Assembly: GCA_014584705.1 (NCBI GenBank)
Contig: JACTMJ010000009.1
Span: forward strand, 186,001 to 250,000
Length of the DNA: 64,000 bases
Direction of reading: 5' to 3'
Origin: Acidobacteriota bacterium
Lineage (GTDB): Bacteria > Acidobacteriota > Terriglobia > Bryobacterales > Bryobacteraceae
Shown here: piece after piece, positions 28,062 to 36,296 of the stretch
Layout of the letters: each line of letters starts with the position of its first letter
How positions within the stretch are numbered: position 1 is the stretch's first letter
Notes under the pieces: generated by a model
Told to the model about the DNA's origin: nothing
The model's input: only the letters and a program-made list of their open reading frames with translations
Databases searched by the model: none
Translations under genes and position numbers: made by a program

Positions 28062-28093
28062 GGATCCTGTCCCGAGGCCGGGGAGCGCGCCGC

Positions 28094-29290
28094 ATGCCCC
28101 CGAAGCTTCCATTTTCGCCGATTCCCGATCGCCAGGGGTTCGCACCGTCAACGCCGTCCGGTTCGGCGAAGATAGTGTTTGTGCACTGGATTCTCGCGGC
28201 CCTCCTTTTCCCGATCGCGCTTCTTGGGGCGATCCTTCTCCTGGGCCTGCTCTATCAGTTTGCCGGCGAATGGATTGACAGCCGGCGTTTCCCCCCTCCC
28301 GGCCGCCGGGTAGAGGTGGACGGACAATGGCTCCACTATACCGAAGCGGGAGCGCACGGGAAGGGCGAGAGCGGCCTCGCGCGGGAGGGTGTGCCCACCA
28401 TCGTTCTCGAAGCGGGAATCAGCGCCAGCAGCATCACCTGGTCGACCGTGCTGCCGCGTCTCGCGCGCTTCGCCAGAGTGATCGCCTACGACCGCGGAGG
28501 TCTGGCCTGGAGCGGCCCGGCTGCCGAGGCGAGGCTCGCGGGCCGCATGGTGGCGGAACTGGAGGGGTTGCTGGACGCCGCCGGCGCTCGCGGTCCGCTC
28601 CTGCTGGTGGGCCATTCTTTCGGCGGGTTGCTGTGCCTGATGTTCGCCGCGAAGCACCGTGAGCGGGTTGCGGGTATCGTGCTGATCGATCCTGTGACGC
28701 GCTGCGAGTGGCTTCCGCTGCGGCCGAACCAGGCGGCGCGCCTCAATTACGGAGTCCGGATGGCGCTGCGTGGGGCGCTGCTGGCGAAACTGGGCGTGGT
28801 TCGCCTGAGCCTCGCCCTGCTGGTCCACGGCGCGCGCGCGTTTCCGAAAGCCGTCTCGAAGGCGAGCAGCGGCGGCGCGAACCGGGCCATCGAACGCTGG
28901 GTTGGGGAAGTGAGGAAGCTGCCCGAAGAGTGCTGGCCCAGCGTGCGAGCCCATTGGAGCGTCCCGAAGACGTTCTTTTCCATGGCGTCGCACCTTGAGA
29001 ATCTTCCGGAGAGCGTTGCCCAATATGACCCGGCGACATTCCCCGCGCACGTGCCGCTCACGGTGCTGAGCGCGGAATCCGCCGGGCCGTACGCGGTGGC
29101 GGAACACCACGCCGACGCGAAGCGGTCTCTGGTTGGGGAGCACCGCGTGGTGCCCGATAGCGGCCATTGGATCCACCTCGATCAGCCGGTAGCGGTGATC
29201 GAATCCGTCCTGCGGATGCTGGCCTTCGTGGAATCTCTCCAATACCCGGACGGCAGGCCGGACGAAGCCGCCCCCGATGCGCGCGCGTGA
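28094..29290 (+). CDS. Membrane-anchored alpha/beta hydrolase, 398 aa
   Basis: Alpha/beta-hydrolase-fold esterase or lipase-like enzyme. An N-terminal hydrophobic helix (about residues 28-50) anchors it. The nucleophile elbow is VGHSFGG, the oxyanion region is VLEAGISAS, and the catalytic histidine is in PDSGHWIHLDQP near the C terminus. ATG 28094 follows GGGAG with 8 bases spacing; a GTG at 28170 (VFVHWILAALLF) is an alternative. It starts only 33 bp from the divergent GAF-SpoIIE gene and lies inside the partner-switching island, as in loci where a hydrolase is regulated with RsbQ/RsbP-like phosphatases. That parallel is inference. Confidence 0.82.
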   Translation: MPPKLPFSPIPDRQGFAPSTPSGSAKIVFVHWILAALLFPIALLGAILLLGLLYQFAGEWIDSRRFPPPGRRVEVDGQWLHYTEAGAHGKGESGLAREGVPTIVLEAGISASSITWSTVLPRLARFARVIAYDRGGLAWSGPAAEARLAGRMVAELEGLLDAAGARGPLLLVGHSFGGLLCLMFAAKHRERVAGIVLIDPVTRCEWLPLRPNQAARLNYGVRMALRGALLAKLGVVRLSLALLVHGARAFPKAVSKASSGGANRAIERWVGEVRKLPEECWPSVRAHWSVPKTFFSMASHLENLPESVAQYDPATFPAHVPLTVLSAESAGPYAVAEHHADAKRSLVGEHRVVPDSGHWIHLDQPVAVIESVLRMLAFVESLQYPDGRPDEAAPDARA

Positions 29291-29703
29291 ATCCGGCTTG
29301 CGCGGCGGGGCCAGAGTGGCGTTCCGGGGGTGGCGAGGATACGGACATCTCCTAACCGCGTCACCCGGCCGGGGTGTCTGGCATCTACACTGGTAGCGTA
29401 TGGAACTCGAATACGTCGGAATTATCGTGGTCATACTCCTGGTGCTGGTCTTCCGCTTCACCGGCGGCGGTTGAGCACCGCGGCGGCCCGACGGTTCGTC
29501 GGGCGCATGCGGCTGGAAGCCGGGGAAGAAGAAATAGCCGTCTGCGGCGCGCGGAACCGTCCGTTCGGCGGCGAATGTCCGGAGGGAGCGTCTTGCGCGA
29601 AGCACCGGTTTACGGGAAAGCGGACCTTCGATCACCGCCGCGCCGCCGGGTATTTTGATTCCCGAGCAATCGTTCCGTCTTCGCCGTAAGATAGAGGCAG
29701 GAT
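29291..29703. other. Intergenic with one tiny ORF
   Basis: About 413 bp between the hydrolase stop and the receiver-domain gene. Apart from the 24-codon frame at 29400-29474 I see only shadow frames. A small inverted repeat (CACCC-GGCC-GGGTG) lies near 29362-29376. Confidence 0.4.
29400..29474 (+). CDS. Possible 24-aa single-helix membrane peptide
   Basis: An ATG at 29400 opens a 24-codon frame, MELEYVGIIVVILLVLVFRF followed by TGGG and a TGA at 29472. It has an acidic N terminus, one continuous hydrophobic helix of about 13-15 residues, an Arg and a glycine tail, which is the profile of small bacterial membrane peptides. The ribosome binding site is poor (TGGTAG), so expression is uncertain. 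It could be chance in a GC-rich intergenic region. Confidence 0.3.
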   Translation: MELEYVGIIVVILLVLVFRFTGGG

Positions 29704-30156
29704 ATGCAACCAGCGCTCCACCGCCTGTCATCCCGCATCCTGGTCGTGGATGATGAGCGGCACATTGCGCGATTTCTCGAATTCCTGCTCAAGAAACTGG
29801 GCTACCAGACCGCCGTCGCTTTCGACGGCGAGACGGCACTGGAAGTGAACCGCAGCTTCCGCCCGGACGCGATCCTGCTTGATCTGATTCTGCCGGGGAT
29901 CTCCGGCCTGGACGTGCTTAAGAGCATTCGCGCCGCGGCCACGGAGGACTCTCCGGCGCCGGTGGTCCTCTTGCTGACCGGCCTCAATTTGCAGGACCTG
30001 CCCGCCGATATCATGGAATTTGGCGTATCCGCCCATTGTCCGAAACCAGTCGCGCCGTCCACGCTGCTGCGGCATCTGCAGCGCCACGGGCTTTACGGAT
30101 ATGCCGCCACAAGGACGGCGAATCCGGGGGCGGCATCCGCGGGGGGCGGCAAGTAA
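29704..30156 (+). CDS. Single-domain response regulator, 150 aa
   Basis: CheY-like receiver with no output domain. It has the acidic pair at D16/D17 (ILVVDDE), the phosphoacceptor D60 in AILLDLILPG, the conserved Thr in LLLTGLN and the Lys in HCPKPVAPS. A short Gly/Ala-rich tail follows. It is 6 bp upstream of the GAF-SpoIIE-HATPase gene, so it probably transmits a phosphorylation signal to that phosphatase. No histidine kinase is adjacent; the donor must be elsewhere. Confidence 0.9.
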   Translation: MQPALHRLSSRILVVDDERHIARFLEFLLKKLGYQTAVAFDGETALEVNRSFRPDAILLDLILPGISGLDVLKSIRAAATEDSPAPVVLLLTGLNLQDLPADIMEFGVSAHCPKPVAPSTLLRHLQRHGLYGYAATRTANPGAASAGGGK

Positions 30157-30162
30157 CCCCGG

Positions 30163-32352
30163 ATGGATCCCGTCAACGAGTTTCTCCCCTACGCCGCCAG
30201 CAGCGCGGTTTTTGCGCTGGAGCCGCAGGTCCGCAAGGCTCTCCGCGGACGCCCGGCGGAGTTTGCGAGAGCGGTGGGCGCCGCGTTTGCCTGGGAGTAT
30301 TCCGGAAACCTCACCTGGATCGTCGAACAGCCCGACGCTTCCTTTTTGATCGCGGGCGGGGAGTACATTCCCAGGGCCAGGCCGGCTGACGAGGCTGGCG
30401 ATGGAGAAGGCCCCGCGCCTTCCGACGCCGGTTCGAGCGACGGCGTTGCCGCGGCCGCGCGCCCCCGCCGCTACTACCGCCGGATTCCGGCCACCCTGCA
30501 GAGCGTAGTGGTCGGGTACCTCCATATTTGCGCCCCCTCGCGCGAACTGGCTTCCGGCCTCAACAGCATGCTCGGTTGCACCCTTGAACTCGTGGAGAAG
30601 GAACGCCAGGAGGTGGCGCTCCTCGAGGAACTCAGCGCGAGCTGGGAGAGCCTGGACGCCCTGTTCGAATGGACGGTGGACATGCGCAACCTGCCCGACC
30701 GGCAGGAAATGCTGAACCGCATCATCGAGCGGGCCGTGGCCGTACGGTCCGGCGCGAACGCGATTCTCTGGATCGAGGACGAAGGCATGCTGGTGCCCGC
30801 CGCCTGGGTCTGCCCGGCGCCCCCCGAACCCCGCCCATTGCGGACGGGGGTGGTCGGCCGCGCGCTTGACCAGAAAAGCAGCCTGATTCTCCGCCGCGCC
30901 GGGCATCTATCGAGCATTCTCGACAACGAACCGGAACTGGCCGCCGCGGCCTCCGTCGTAGTGGTTCCGATTTCAACGCAAAGCCAGTTGCACGGGGCGC
31001 TCGAAGTCTGGATGGACGATTGCGAGGAGGATTTCGAGTCTCCTCATCTGCGGCTGCTCGAAGCGCTTGCCATGCAGGCGGCGCTCGTCGTGGAGAACGA
31101 GCGTTTGTATGCCGTGCAACTGGAGTCCGAGCGATTGCGCCAGGAAGTCGATATCGGATCCCGCATCCAGCAATCCCTGCTGTTTTCGCGAGTGCCGGAC
31201 CGCATCGAGGGCGCTTCGATTGCCGCCGTTACCCTGCCTTCAAAAACCATCGACGGCGATTTCTACGACATCGTCGACTACAGCCCATCCTGCTTCGACG
31301 TGGTCGTCGGGGACGTGATGGGCAAGGGAATTCCCGCGGCGATTCTGGCGGCGGCCGCCAAGAGCGGGCTCTTTCGCTCGCTCTGCCAGCTCATGGTGGA
31401 TACCGGACGCCGCGAGATTCCGCAGGCGGACGCCATCGTCACCAGCCTGAACGCGGCCGTGGCCCGGCAGATGATCAGCGTCGACAGCTTCGCCAGCCTC
31501 AGCTATGCCCGGTTCGATCTGGGCCAGGGCATGGTTACGTTCGTGGACGCGGGCCACACCAAGACGTTTCATCTGCGCGTGCGGGATCAGCAGACGTTCC
31601 TATTGCAGGGCGACAATCTGCCCCTGGGGATCCTGCAGGAGGAGGTCTATCAGCAGATTGCGCATCGCTTCGAGCCGGGCGATATTTTTGTGTTTTACTC
31701 GGATGGCATCACGGAGGCGCGCAACCCCTCGGGCGAGTTTTTCGGGGAGTACCGGCTCTATGAATGCGTCCGGGAATTCGCAAGTCTGCCCGTCGAGGCG
31801 CTGATCGAGAAGATCCGGTCCACGGTGGTCGCGTTCAGCCAGAGAGAGATCTTCGAGGACGATCTCACCTGCGTGGTAATCCGCATTCATCCGGCTTCGC
31901 CTTCCAGCGCGGAGAAGCGGGAGAGCCGCTCCTTCGCAAGCGACCTGAAAGAGCTATCCCGCATCCGGCAATGGGTGAACGACCTGTGGCTTCGCTGGGC
32001 GCCCCGCAGCCATGCCGAGGATGCGCTCTATCAGCTCATCCTCGCGGTGAATGAAGTGGCCAGCAACGTCATGCGCCACGCCTATCGGGGCGATGCCTCG
32101 CAGCGGCTGCGCATCACCGCCTGGGTGGAAGACCAGCGTTTCTGCCTCGAGCTGGCGCATACCGGAATCCCCTTCGACCCGGCCTCGACCACGCCTCCGA
32201 GCTTCGACGGCACACGCGACGGGGGCTTCGGGATATTCATCATTGCGAAATCCGTCGATAAGATCGTCTATACGCGCAACGACGGAGACTGGCACACGAT
32301 TAGAATAGTGAAGAGCTTTGGCCCCGGTCCGGAAGAGGCGTCCGCGGGCTAA
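30163..32352 (+). CDS. GAF-SpoIIE-HATPase fusion regulator, 729 aa
   Basis: Multidomain partner-switching protein. Residues 1 to about 150 are of unknown type, a GAF-like domain spans about 165-315, a linker (ESERLRQEVDIGSRIQQSLL) leads to a SpoIIE phosphatase with intact sites (TIDGDFYD, VGDVMGKG, FYSDGITEAR, FEDDLTCVV), and residues about 585-720 are a GHKL ATPase with N box AVNEVASNVMRHAY. The ATPase G1 box reads AHTGIPFDP, with His where the Asp of DxGxG is expected, so ATP binding may be altered. Both switch activities, kinase and phosphatase, sit on one chain. Receiver upstream (6 bp) and STAS gene downstream (56 bp) make a likely three-gene operon. Confidence 0.9.
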   Translation: MDPVNEFLPYAASSAVFALEPQVRKALRGRPAEFARAVGAAFAWEYSGNLTWIVEQPDASFLIAGGEYIPRARPADEAGDGEGPAPSDAGSSDGVAAAARPRRYYRRIPATLQSVVVGYLHICAPSRELASGLNSMLGCTLELVEKERQEVALLEELSASWESLDALFEWTVDMRNLPDRQEMLNRIIERAVAVRSGANAILWIEDEGMLVPAAWVCPAPPEPRPLRTGVVGRALDQKSSLILRRAGHLSSILDNEPELAAAASVVVVPISTQSQLHGALEVWMDDCEEDFESPHLRLLEALAMQAALVVENERLYAVQLESERLRQEVDIGSRIQQSLLFSRVPDRIEGASIAAVTLPSKTIDGDFYDIVDYSPSCFDVVVGDVMGKGIPAAILAAAAKSGLFRSLCQLMVDTGRREIPQADAIVTSLNAAVARQMISVDSFASLSYARFDLGQGMVTFVDAGHTKTFHLRVRDQQTFLLQGDNLPLGILQEEVYQQIAHRFEPGDIFVFYSDGITEARNPSGEFFGEYRLYECVREFASLPVEALIEKIRSTVVAFSQREIFEDDLTCVVIRIHPASPSSAEKRESRSFASDLKELSRIRQWVNDLWLRWAPRSHAEDALYQLILAVNEVASNVMRHAYRGDASQRLRITAWVEDQRFCLELAHTGIPFDPASTTPPSFDGTRDGGFGIFIIAKSVDKIVYTRNDGDWHTIRIVKSFGPGPEEASAG

Positions 32353-32408
32353 GCGGCCCCAAGCGATGCGGACCTTGTGGCGACCGAAACAAGCAAAGGA
32401 AAAAGAAT

Positions 32409-32747
32409 ATGGCATTGGTTACCACGAACATGGATGGCGTCGTCGTCATCGAGATCCCCGGCCCAAGCCTGGATGCGAGCAACGCGAAGGACTTCAAGAA
32501 CGAAGTGGGCCCCTTTCTGACGAACGAAGGGAAGGTGATCTTCGACATGCAGCATCTGGGATTTGTCGATTCAAGCGGGCTTGGCTCCATTCTTTCCTGC
32601 CTTCGCCAGCTCAACGCGTCCGGCGGCGACCTGAAGCTTTGCGGAATGACGAAACCCGTTCGCGCCCTGTTTGAACTGGTGCGCATGCACCGCATCTTCG
32701 ACATCTACGACACCCGCGAACAAGCCCGTGGCGCCTTCACCGCTTAA
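32409..32747 (+). CDS. STAS-domain anti-sigma factor antagonist (RsbV-like), 112 aa
   Basis: SpoIIAA/RsbV-type protein whose phosphorylation loop is LGFVDSSGLGSILSCL, with S56 as the probable target. A good ribosome binding site (AAAGGAAA) precedes ATG 32409. It is the third gene after the receiver and the GAF-SpoIIE-HATPase fusion and is the natural substrate of both activities of that fusion. It is more canonical than the second STAS protein at 20951-21328, so the island appears to hold two parallel switches. Confidence 0.92.
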   Translation: MALVTTNMDGVVVIEIPGPSLDASNAKDFKNEVGPFLTNEGKVIFDMQHLGFVDSSGLGSILSCLRQLNASGGDLKLCGMTKPVRALFELVRMHRIFDIYDTREQARGAFTA

Positions 32748-32847
32748 GGGCGCGCCGAGGCGGTTCGGAGAGACGGAAAGAGCCTGAAACGGAAAGACCC
32801 GCGCGGCTTCCTATCGTTGAGCGGGCCGTGAACGGCGATTTCCGTGA

Positions 32848-32875
32848 TTGCGGGATGGAGCCCATCTGATAGAAT
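32848..32875 (+). promoter_or_regulatory. Sigma-70-like promoter for acs
   Basis: TTGCGG at 32848-32853 and TAGAAT at 32870-32875 are separated by 16 bp and lie 68 bp upstream of the acs ATG. Two mismatches to the consensus -35 and one to the -10. Inferred from sequence only. Confidence 0.5.
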
Positions 32876-32943
32876 CGTGGCCAGTCACCGCGCGCCGCCT
32901 GGGTTGGCGCGCTGCGTCTGTCCCAATAAGAGCAACAGGAACC

Positions 32944-34878
32944 ATGGAAGAGATTGCAGTTTTTCCGCCCAGCGCCGACTTTGTTTCGCGCGCCAACATC
33001 TCCGGCTACGCCGCGTATGAAGAGCTTTACAACCGTGCCGCGGACGACCCCGAAGCGTTCTGGGGCGATCTCGCGGGCCGCGAGCTTGCCTGGTTTGAGA
33101 AGTTCCGGCAAGTGTTTGAATGGCAGCCGCCGTTCGCAAAGTGGTTTACCGGCGGCAAGCTGAACGCCAGCTACAATTGCCTGGATCGCCACATTGAGGC
33201 GGGCCACGGGGACCGGGTGGCGTTCCACTTCGTCGGCGAGCCCGGCGACACGCAGGCCGTCACCTACCGCGATCTGCATCGCCGGGTCTGCCGCCTGACC
33301 AATGCGATGAAGCGCGCGGGTTACAAGCCGGGCGACCGCGCCGTGATTTATATGCCGATGGTGCCCGAGCTGCCCGTGGCGCTGCTTGCCTGCGCGCGCC
33401 TGGGCGTTACGCACAGTGTCGTATTCGGCGGCTTCTCCTCGGAGGCGCTGCGCTTCCGCATCGAAGACCTGGAGGCCTCGCTGGTGCTCACGGCCGACGG
33501 CGGCTGGCGGCGCGGCAAGGAAGTCCACCTGAAGCAGACTGTCGATGAAGCGCTCAGCGAAGGCTGCGCCACCGTGACGAACGTGGTCGTGTTCCAGCGC
33601 ACGAAATCCGAGGTGCCCATGCAAGCGGGGCGCGACCATTATTGGACGGATTTCGAGGCGGGCGTCGCGGACGAGTGTCCGGCCGAGCCGCTTGATAGCG
33701 AGCACCCCCTGTATGTGCTTTACACCTCCGGCACCACGGGCAAGCCGAAGGGAGTCGTCCACACCACGGCCGGCTATCTCCTGCAGACGACGATGACGAT
33801 GAAGTGGGTCTTCGATCTGCGCGACGGCGACACTTACTGGTGTGCCGCGGACGTCGGGTGGGTGACGGGCCACAGCTACATCGTCTATGGACCGCTCTGC
33901 GCGGGCGCGACCAGTGTGCTTTACGAGGGCGCGCCGGATTACCCGCAGTGGGACCGCTGGTGGGAGATCATCGAGCGCCACAAGGTGAGCATTCTCTACA
34001 CCTCTCCCACGGCCATCCGGGCCTTCATCCGGCAGGGCGAGGAACTGCCGAAATCGCACGATCTCAGCAGCCTGCGCCTGCTTGGTTCCGTCGGCGAGCC
34101 CATCAACCCGGCGGCCTGGCACTGGTATTACCGGGTCATCGGCGGGGAGCGCTGCCCCATCGTCGATACCTGGTGGCAAACCGAGACCGGCTGCATCATG
34201 ATCTCTCCGCTTCCCGGCGCGATCGATTGCAAACCGGGTTCGGCGACGAAGCCGCTGCCGGGTATTGCCGCCAACATCGTCAACCTCGATGGCCACCCGC
34301 TCGAAGGTCCGGGCGAGGGCTATCTTGTGATCTCAAGGCCCTGGCCCGCGATGGCGCGCACGCTCTGGAAAGATCCGGAGCGCTACACTTCGAATTACTG
34401 GTCCAGGATTCCCGGGGTGTATTTCTCGGGGGACGCCGCCCGGCGCGACGAGGACGGCTACATCTGGGTGCTCGGCCGGGTGGACGACGTGATGAACGTC
34501 AGCGGCCACCGCTTGAGCACGATGGAACTGGAATCCTCGCTGGTCCGGCACGAAGCCGTTGCGGAGGCCGCCGTGATTGGCACCCCTGACGAACTCACCG
34601 GGCAGGCCGTGGTCGCTTTTGTCACGCTGAAGCAAGGCAATACGCGTGATACCACGGAGCTTGCGAATGAGCTTCGCGCCTGGGTGGGCAAGGAGATCGG
34701 CAGTTTCGCGAAGCCCAAGGAAATTCGCTTCGCGGAAGCGCTGCCGAAGACCCGTAGCGGCAAGATCATGCGACGCCTGCTGCGCGAACTTGCGTCGACC
34801 AACCAGGTGCTGGGCGATGTCACTACGCTCGAAGACGTGAATGTGGTGAACCGGCTGGTGACGCAGGACGAGGATTAG
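32944..34878 (+). CDS. acs: Acetyl-CoA synthetase, AMP-forming, 644 aa
   Basis: Converts acetate, ATP and CoA to acetyl-CoA, AMP and pyrophosphate in the cytoplasm. The AMP-binding signature is [20 protein letters not shown], the acetyl-pocket motif is [15 protein letters not shown], the hinge is [15 protein letters not shown], and the C-terminal [14 protein letters not shown] carries the lysine that is acetylated to inactivate Acs in other bacteria. The length is typical. The frame extends 32 codons upstream; ATG 32944 follows ACAGGAA and gives [10 protein letters not shown]. It appears monocistronic, with a terminator-like hairpin at 34902-34943. Confidence 0.95.
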   Translation: MEEIAVFPPSADFVSRANISGYAAYEELYNRAADDPEAFWGDLAGRELAWFEKFRQVFEWQPPFAKWFTGGKLNASYNCLDRHIEAGHGDRVAFHFVGEPGDTQAVTYRDLHRRVCRLTNAMKRAGYKPGDRAVIYMPMVPELPVALLACARLGVTHSVVFGGFSSEALRFRIEDLEASLVLTADGGWRRGKEVHLKQTVDEALSEGCATVTNVVVFQRTKSEVPMQAGRDHYWTDFEAGVADECPAEPLDSEHPLYVLYTSGTTGKPKGVVHTTAGYLLQTTMTMKWVFDLRDGDTYWCAADVGWVTGHSYIVYGPLCAGATSVLYEGAPDYPQWDRWWEIIERHKVSILYTSPTAIRAFIRQGEELPKSHDLSSLRLLGSVGEPINPAAWHWYYRVIGGERCPIVDTWWQTETGCIMISPLPGAIDCKPGSATKPLPGIAANIVNLDGHPLEGPGEGYLVISRPWPAMARTLWKDPERYTSNYWSRIPGVYFSGDAARRDEDGYIWVLGRVDDVMNVSGHRLSTMELESSLVRHEAVAEAAVIGTPDELTGQAVVAFVTLKQGNTRDTTELANELRAWVGKEIGSFAKPKEIRFAEALPKTRSGKIMRRLLRELASTNQVLGDVTTLEDVNVVNRLVTQDED

Positions 34879-34901
34879 GCGAACCGGCGAATAGCGCGGT
34901 G

Positions 34902-34943
34902 GCAGGCGGATTGCCTCGACTTCATGCGTGGCGATCCGCCTGC
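34902..34943. terminator. Hairpin between acs and the convergent small module
   Basis: GCAGGCGGAT at 34902-34911 pairs with ATCCGCCTGC at 34934-34943 as a perfect 10-bp stem that can extend by three more pairs across a mismatch. It sits between two convergent genes and may end both transcripts; there is no long T tract. Confidence 0.55.
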
Positions 34944-34951
34944 TTGGTTCA

Positions 34952-35197
34952 TCAGGAAATTTCATCCCCGAACGGCTTCATCCCTTTGCTGAGAACGGTT
35001 TTCGGATACCGCCCGGATCCGCATAGCAGGAACGAACCGAAGTCTTTGTACCAGTCTCCGTCCGGAGCGACCGGGCCTGTGCGTACCCACGCCTGCAGTT
35101 TTGCCAGATCGCTCAGGGATATGTGCCGCTCCTCCACCCGCGGAAGCAAGTGTTGCCAGACGCCTCGTGGCAATCCGGCGAACTCAATTCTCGGCAA
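34952..35197 (-). CDS. Small conserved-looking partner of the RHH protein, 81 aa
   Basis: A TTG start at 35197 lies inside the end of the RHH gene (14-bp overlap) and opens an 81-residue frame beginning with PRIEFAGLPRGVW and containing SLSDLAKLQAWVRTGP and GDWYKDFGSFLLCGSG. Composition is that of a real soluble protein, unlike the overlapping shadow frames, and the overlap implies translational coupling to the RHH gene. I do not recognise the family. An RHH protein followed by a short partner is the layout of a toxin-antitoxin module, but a toxin fold cannot be shown from this sequence. The TTG start is inferred from the overlap. Confidence 0.55.
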   Translation of the reverse strand: MPRIEFAGLPRGVWQHLLPRVEERHISLSDLAKLQAWVRTGPVAPDGDWYKDFGSFLLCGSGRYPKTVLSKGMKPFGDEIS

Positions 35198-35465
35198 TAG
35201 AGTCCTTCCCAAAGATCGCCCGGAGCAGTTCTTTCCCGGCCGCCTGTTTCTGTTCCGGCTCGGAAGCCGCCATGAACTTGTGGTACGACGATTCGACCTG
35301 CGCCTTGGCCTCCGCTTCCGCGTGAATCCCGCGTTCCGCGAGAACCACCAGTGCACGGCTCACGGTCAGGTGCCTTTCCTTGGCAATCCGCCGGACGTCC
35401 GCCGCCAATTTGGCGGGCAGCGTGACGCTCTGCCGGACTGATTTGGAGGTTGCATTCGAAGCCAT
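35184..35465 (-). CDS. Ribbon-helix-helix (CopG/Arc-type) DNA-binding protein, 93 aa
   Basis: The N-terminal half has the RHH pattern: a beta strand (VRQSVTLPAKL), helix A (AADVRRIAKERH), turn, and helix B (LTVSRALVVLAERGI). A charged helical tail follows (QVESSYHKFMAASEPEQKQA), as in antitoxins that wrap a partner. ATG 35465 is preceded by a TACGCT-like -10 so close that the transcript may be almost leaderless. Two TGGTGC repeats spaced 10 bp lie just upstream and fit RHH operator geometry, which suggests autoregulation. It overlaps the 81-aa gene by 14 bp. Confidence 0.72.
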   Translation of the reverse strand: MASNATSKSVRQSVTLPAKLAADVRRIAKERHLTVSRALVVLAERGIHAEAEAKAQVESSYHKFMAASEPEQKQAAGKELLRAIFGKDSIAEN

Positions 35466-35477
35466 GCATTTAGCGTA

Positions 35478-35493
35478 GCACCACACTGCACCA
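35478..35493 (-). promoter_or_regulatory. Candidate RHH operator: TGGTGC direct repeat, 10-bp spacing
   Basis: On the minus strand TGGTGC occurs twice with start-to-start distance of exactly 10 bp (TGGTGCAGTGTGGTGC), 13-28 bp upstream of the RHH gene ATG and just upstream of a TACGCT -10-like hexamer. RHH dimers bind short repeats on one helical face with this spacing. Function is inference. Confidence 0.45.
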
Positions 35494-35529
35494 GGGAGGT
35501 GTGGATGGAGTTGATTGACCGCACTCTGC

Positions 35530-36294
35530 TCACCAGGCCGTATACCCGCCATCGATCCCCACGATGCTTCCGGTCATATACTCCACCTTGGGAGAGGCCA
35601 GGAACACCGCCAGCCGTGCCAGTTCATCAAGCTGTCCGAATTTCCCGGTGGGAATCAGATCGAGGATCTGGCTGGCCGCCTCCGGGTGCGCGCGGAAGTA
35701 CTCCACATTCGGCTCCGTTGCGTAATAGCCCGGTGCGATCGCGTTCACGCGGATGCCATGCCTCGCCCATTCAACGGCCAGTGTCTTGGTGAGCATGTTC
35801 ATCCCGGCCTTTGAGACCTCGTAGGAGCCGCCGTGAACGAAGCGGTTCACGATGCTTCCGGACATGGAAGAGAGGTTGATGATGCGCCCGCCGCCTTGCC
35901 GCATCATCACTCTTCCGGCTTCGCGGCAGCAGAGAAACGCTCCCACGATATTCGTGTCGATGGCCTCGCGGAATTCCGCCAGCGTTGTTTCTTCCGGTGG
36001 CTTGTGAATCCGCATCGGTCCGGCGCAATTCACGAGAATATCGAGGCGGCCGGCATTCTCCACCGCCCGCTCCACGAGAGCGACGACCTCGGCCTCCGCG
36101 GTGATATCGGCGGCAAATGGCATCACGCGCTCGCCCCCGGGATGGATGGCCAGGACCGCCTCGCGAAGAACGTGCGCTCGCCGGCCGCAGATGGTGACAA
36201 AAGCGCCCTCCTCATGGAAGCGCTTGGCGATCGCCAGGCCGATTCCCGTGCCTCCGCCGGTCACAATGGCGCTCAGGCCGTCGAGATCTCCCAT
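35530..36294 (-). CDS. SDR family oxidoreductase, 254 aa
   Basis: Short-chain dehydrogenase with NAD(P) motif TGGGTGIG at residues 12-19, LVNCAGPM (NNAG position) and the catalytic SGSIV...YEVSK pattern with Tyr and Lys four apart. It ends with the common GIDGGYTAW tail. The first gene upstream on this strand, a PhzF-like isomerase, ends 2 bp before it, so the two are cotranscribed and probably act on the same small hydroxy or keto compound. Substrate unknown. Confidence 0.9.
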   Translation of the reverse strand: MGDLDGLSAIVTGGGTGIGLAIAKRFHEEGAFVTICGRRAHVLREAVLAIHPGGERVMPFAADITAEAEVVALVERAVENAGRLDILVNCAGPMRIHKPPEETTLAEFREAIDTNIVGAFLCCREAGRVMMRQGGGRIINLSSMSGSIVNRFVHGGSYEVSKAGMNMLTKTLAVEWARHGIRVNAIAPGYYATEPNVEYFRAHPEAASQILDLIPTGKFGQLDELARLAVFLASPKVEYMTGSIVGIDGGYTAW

Positions 36295-36296
36295 GG

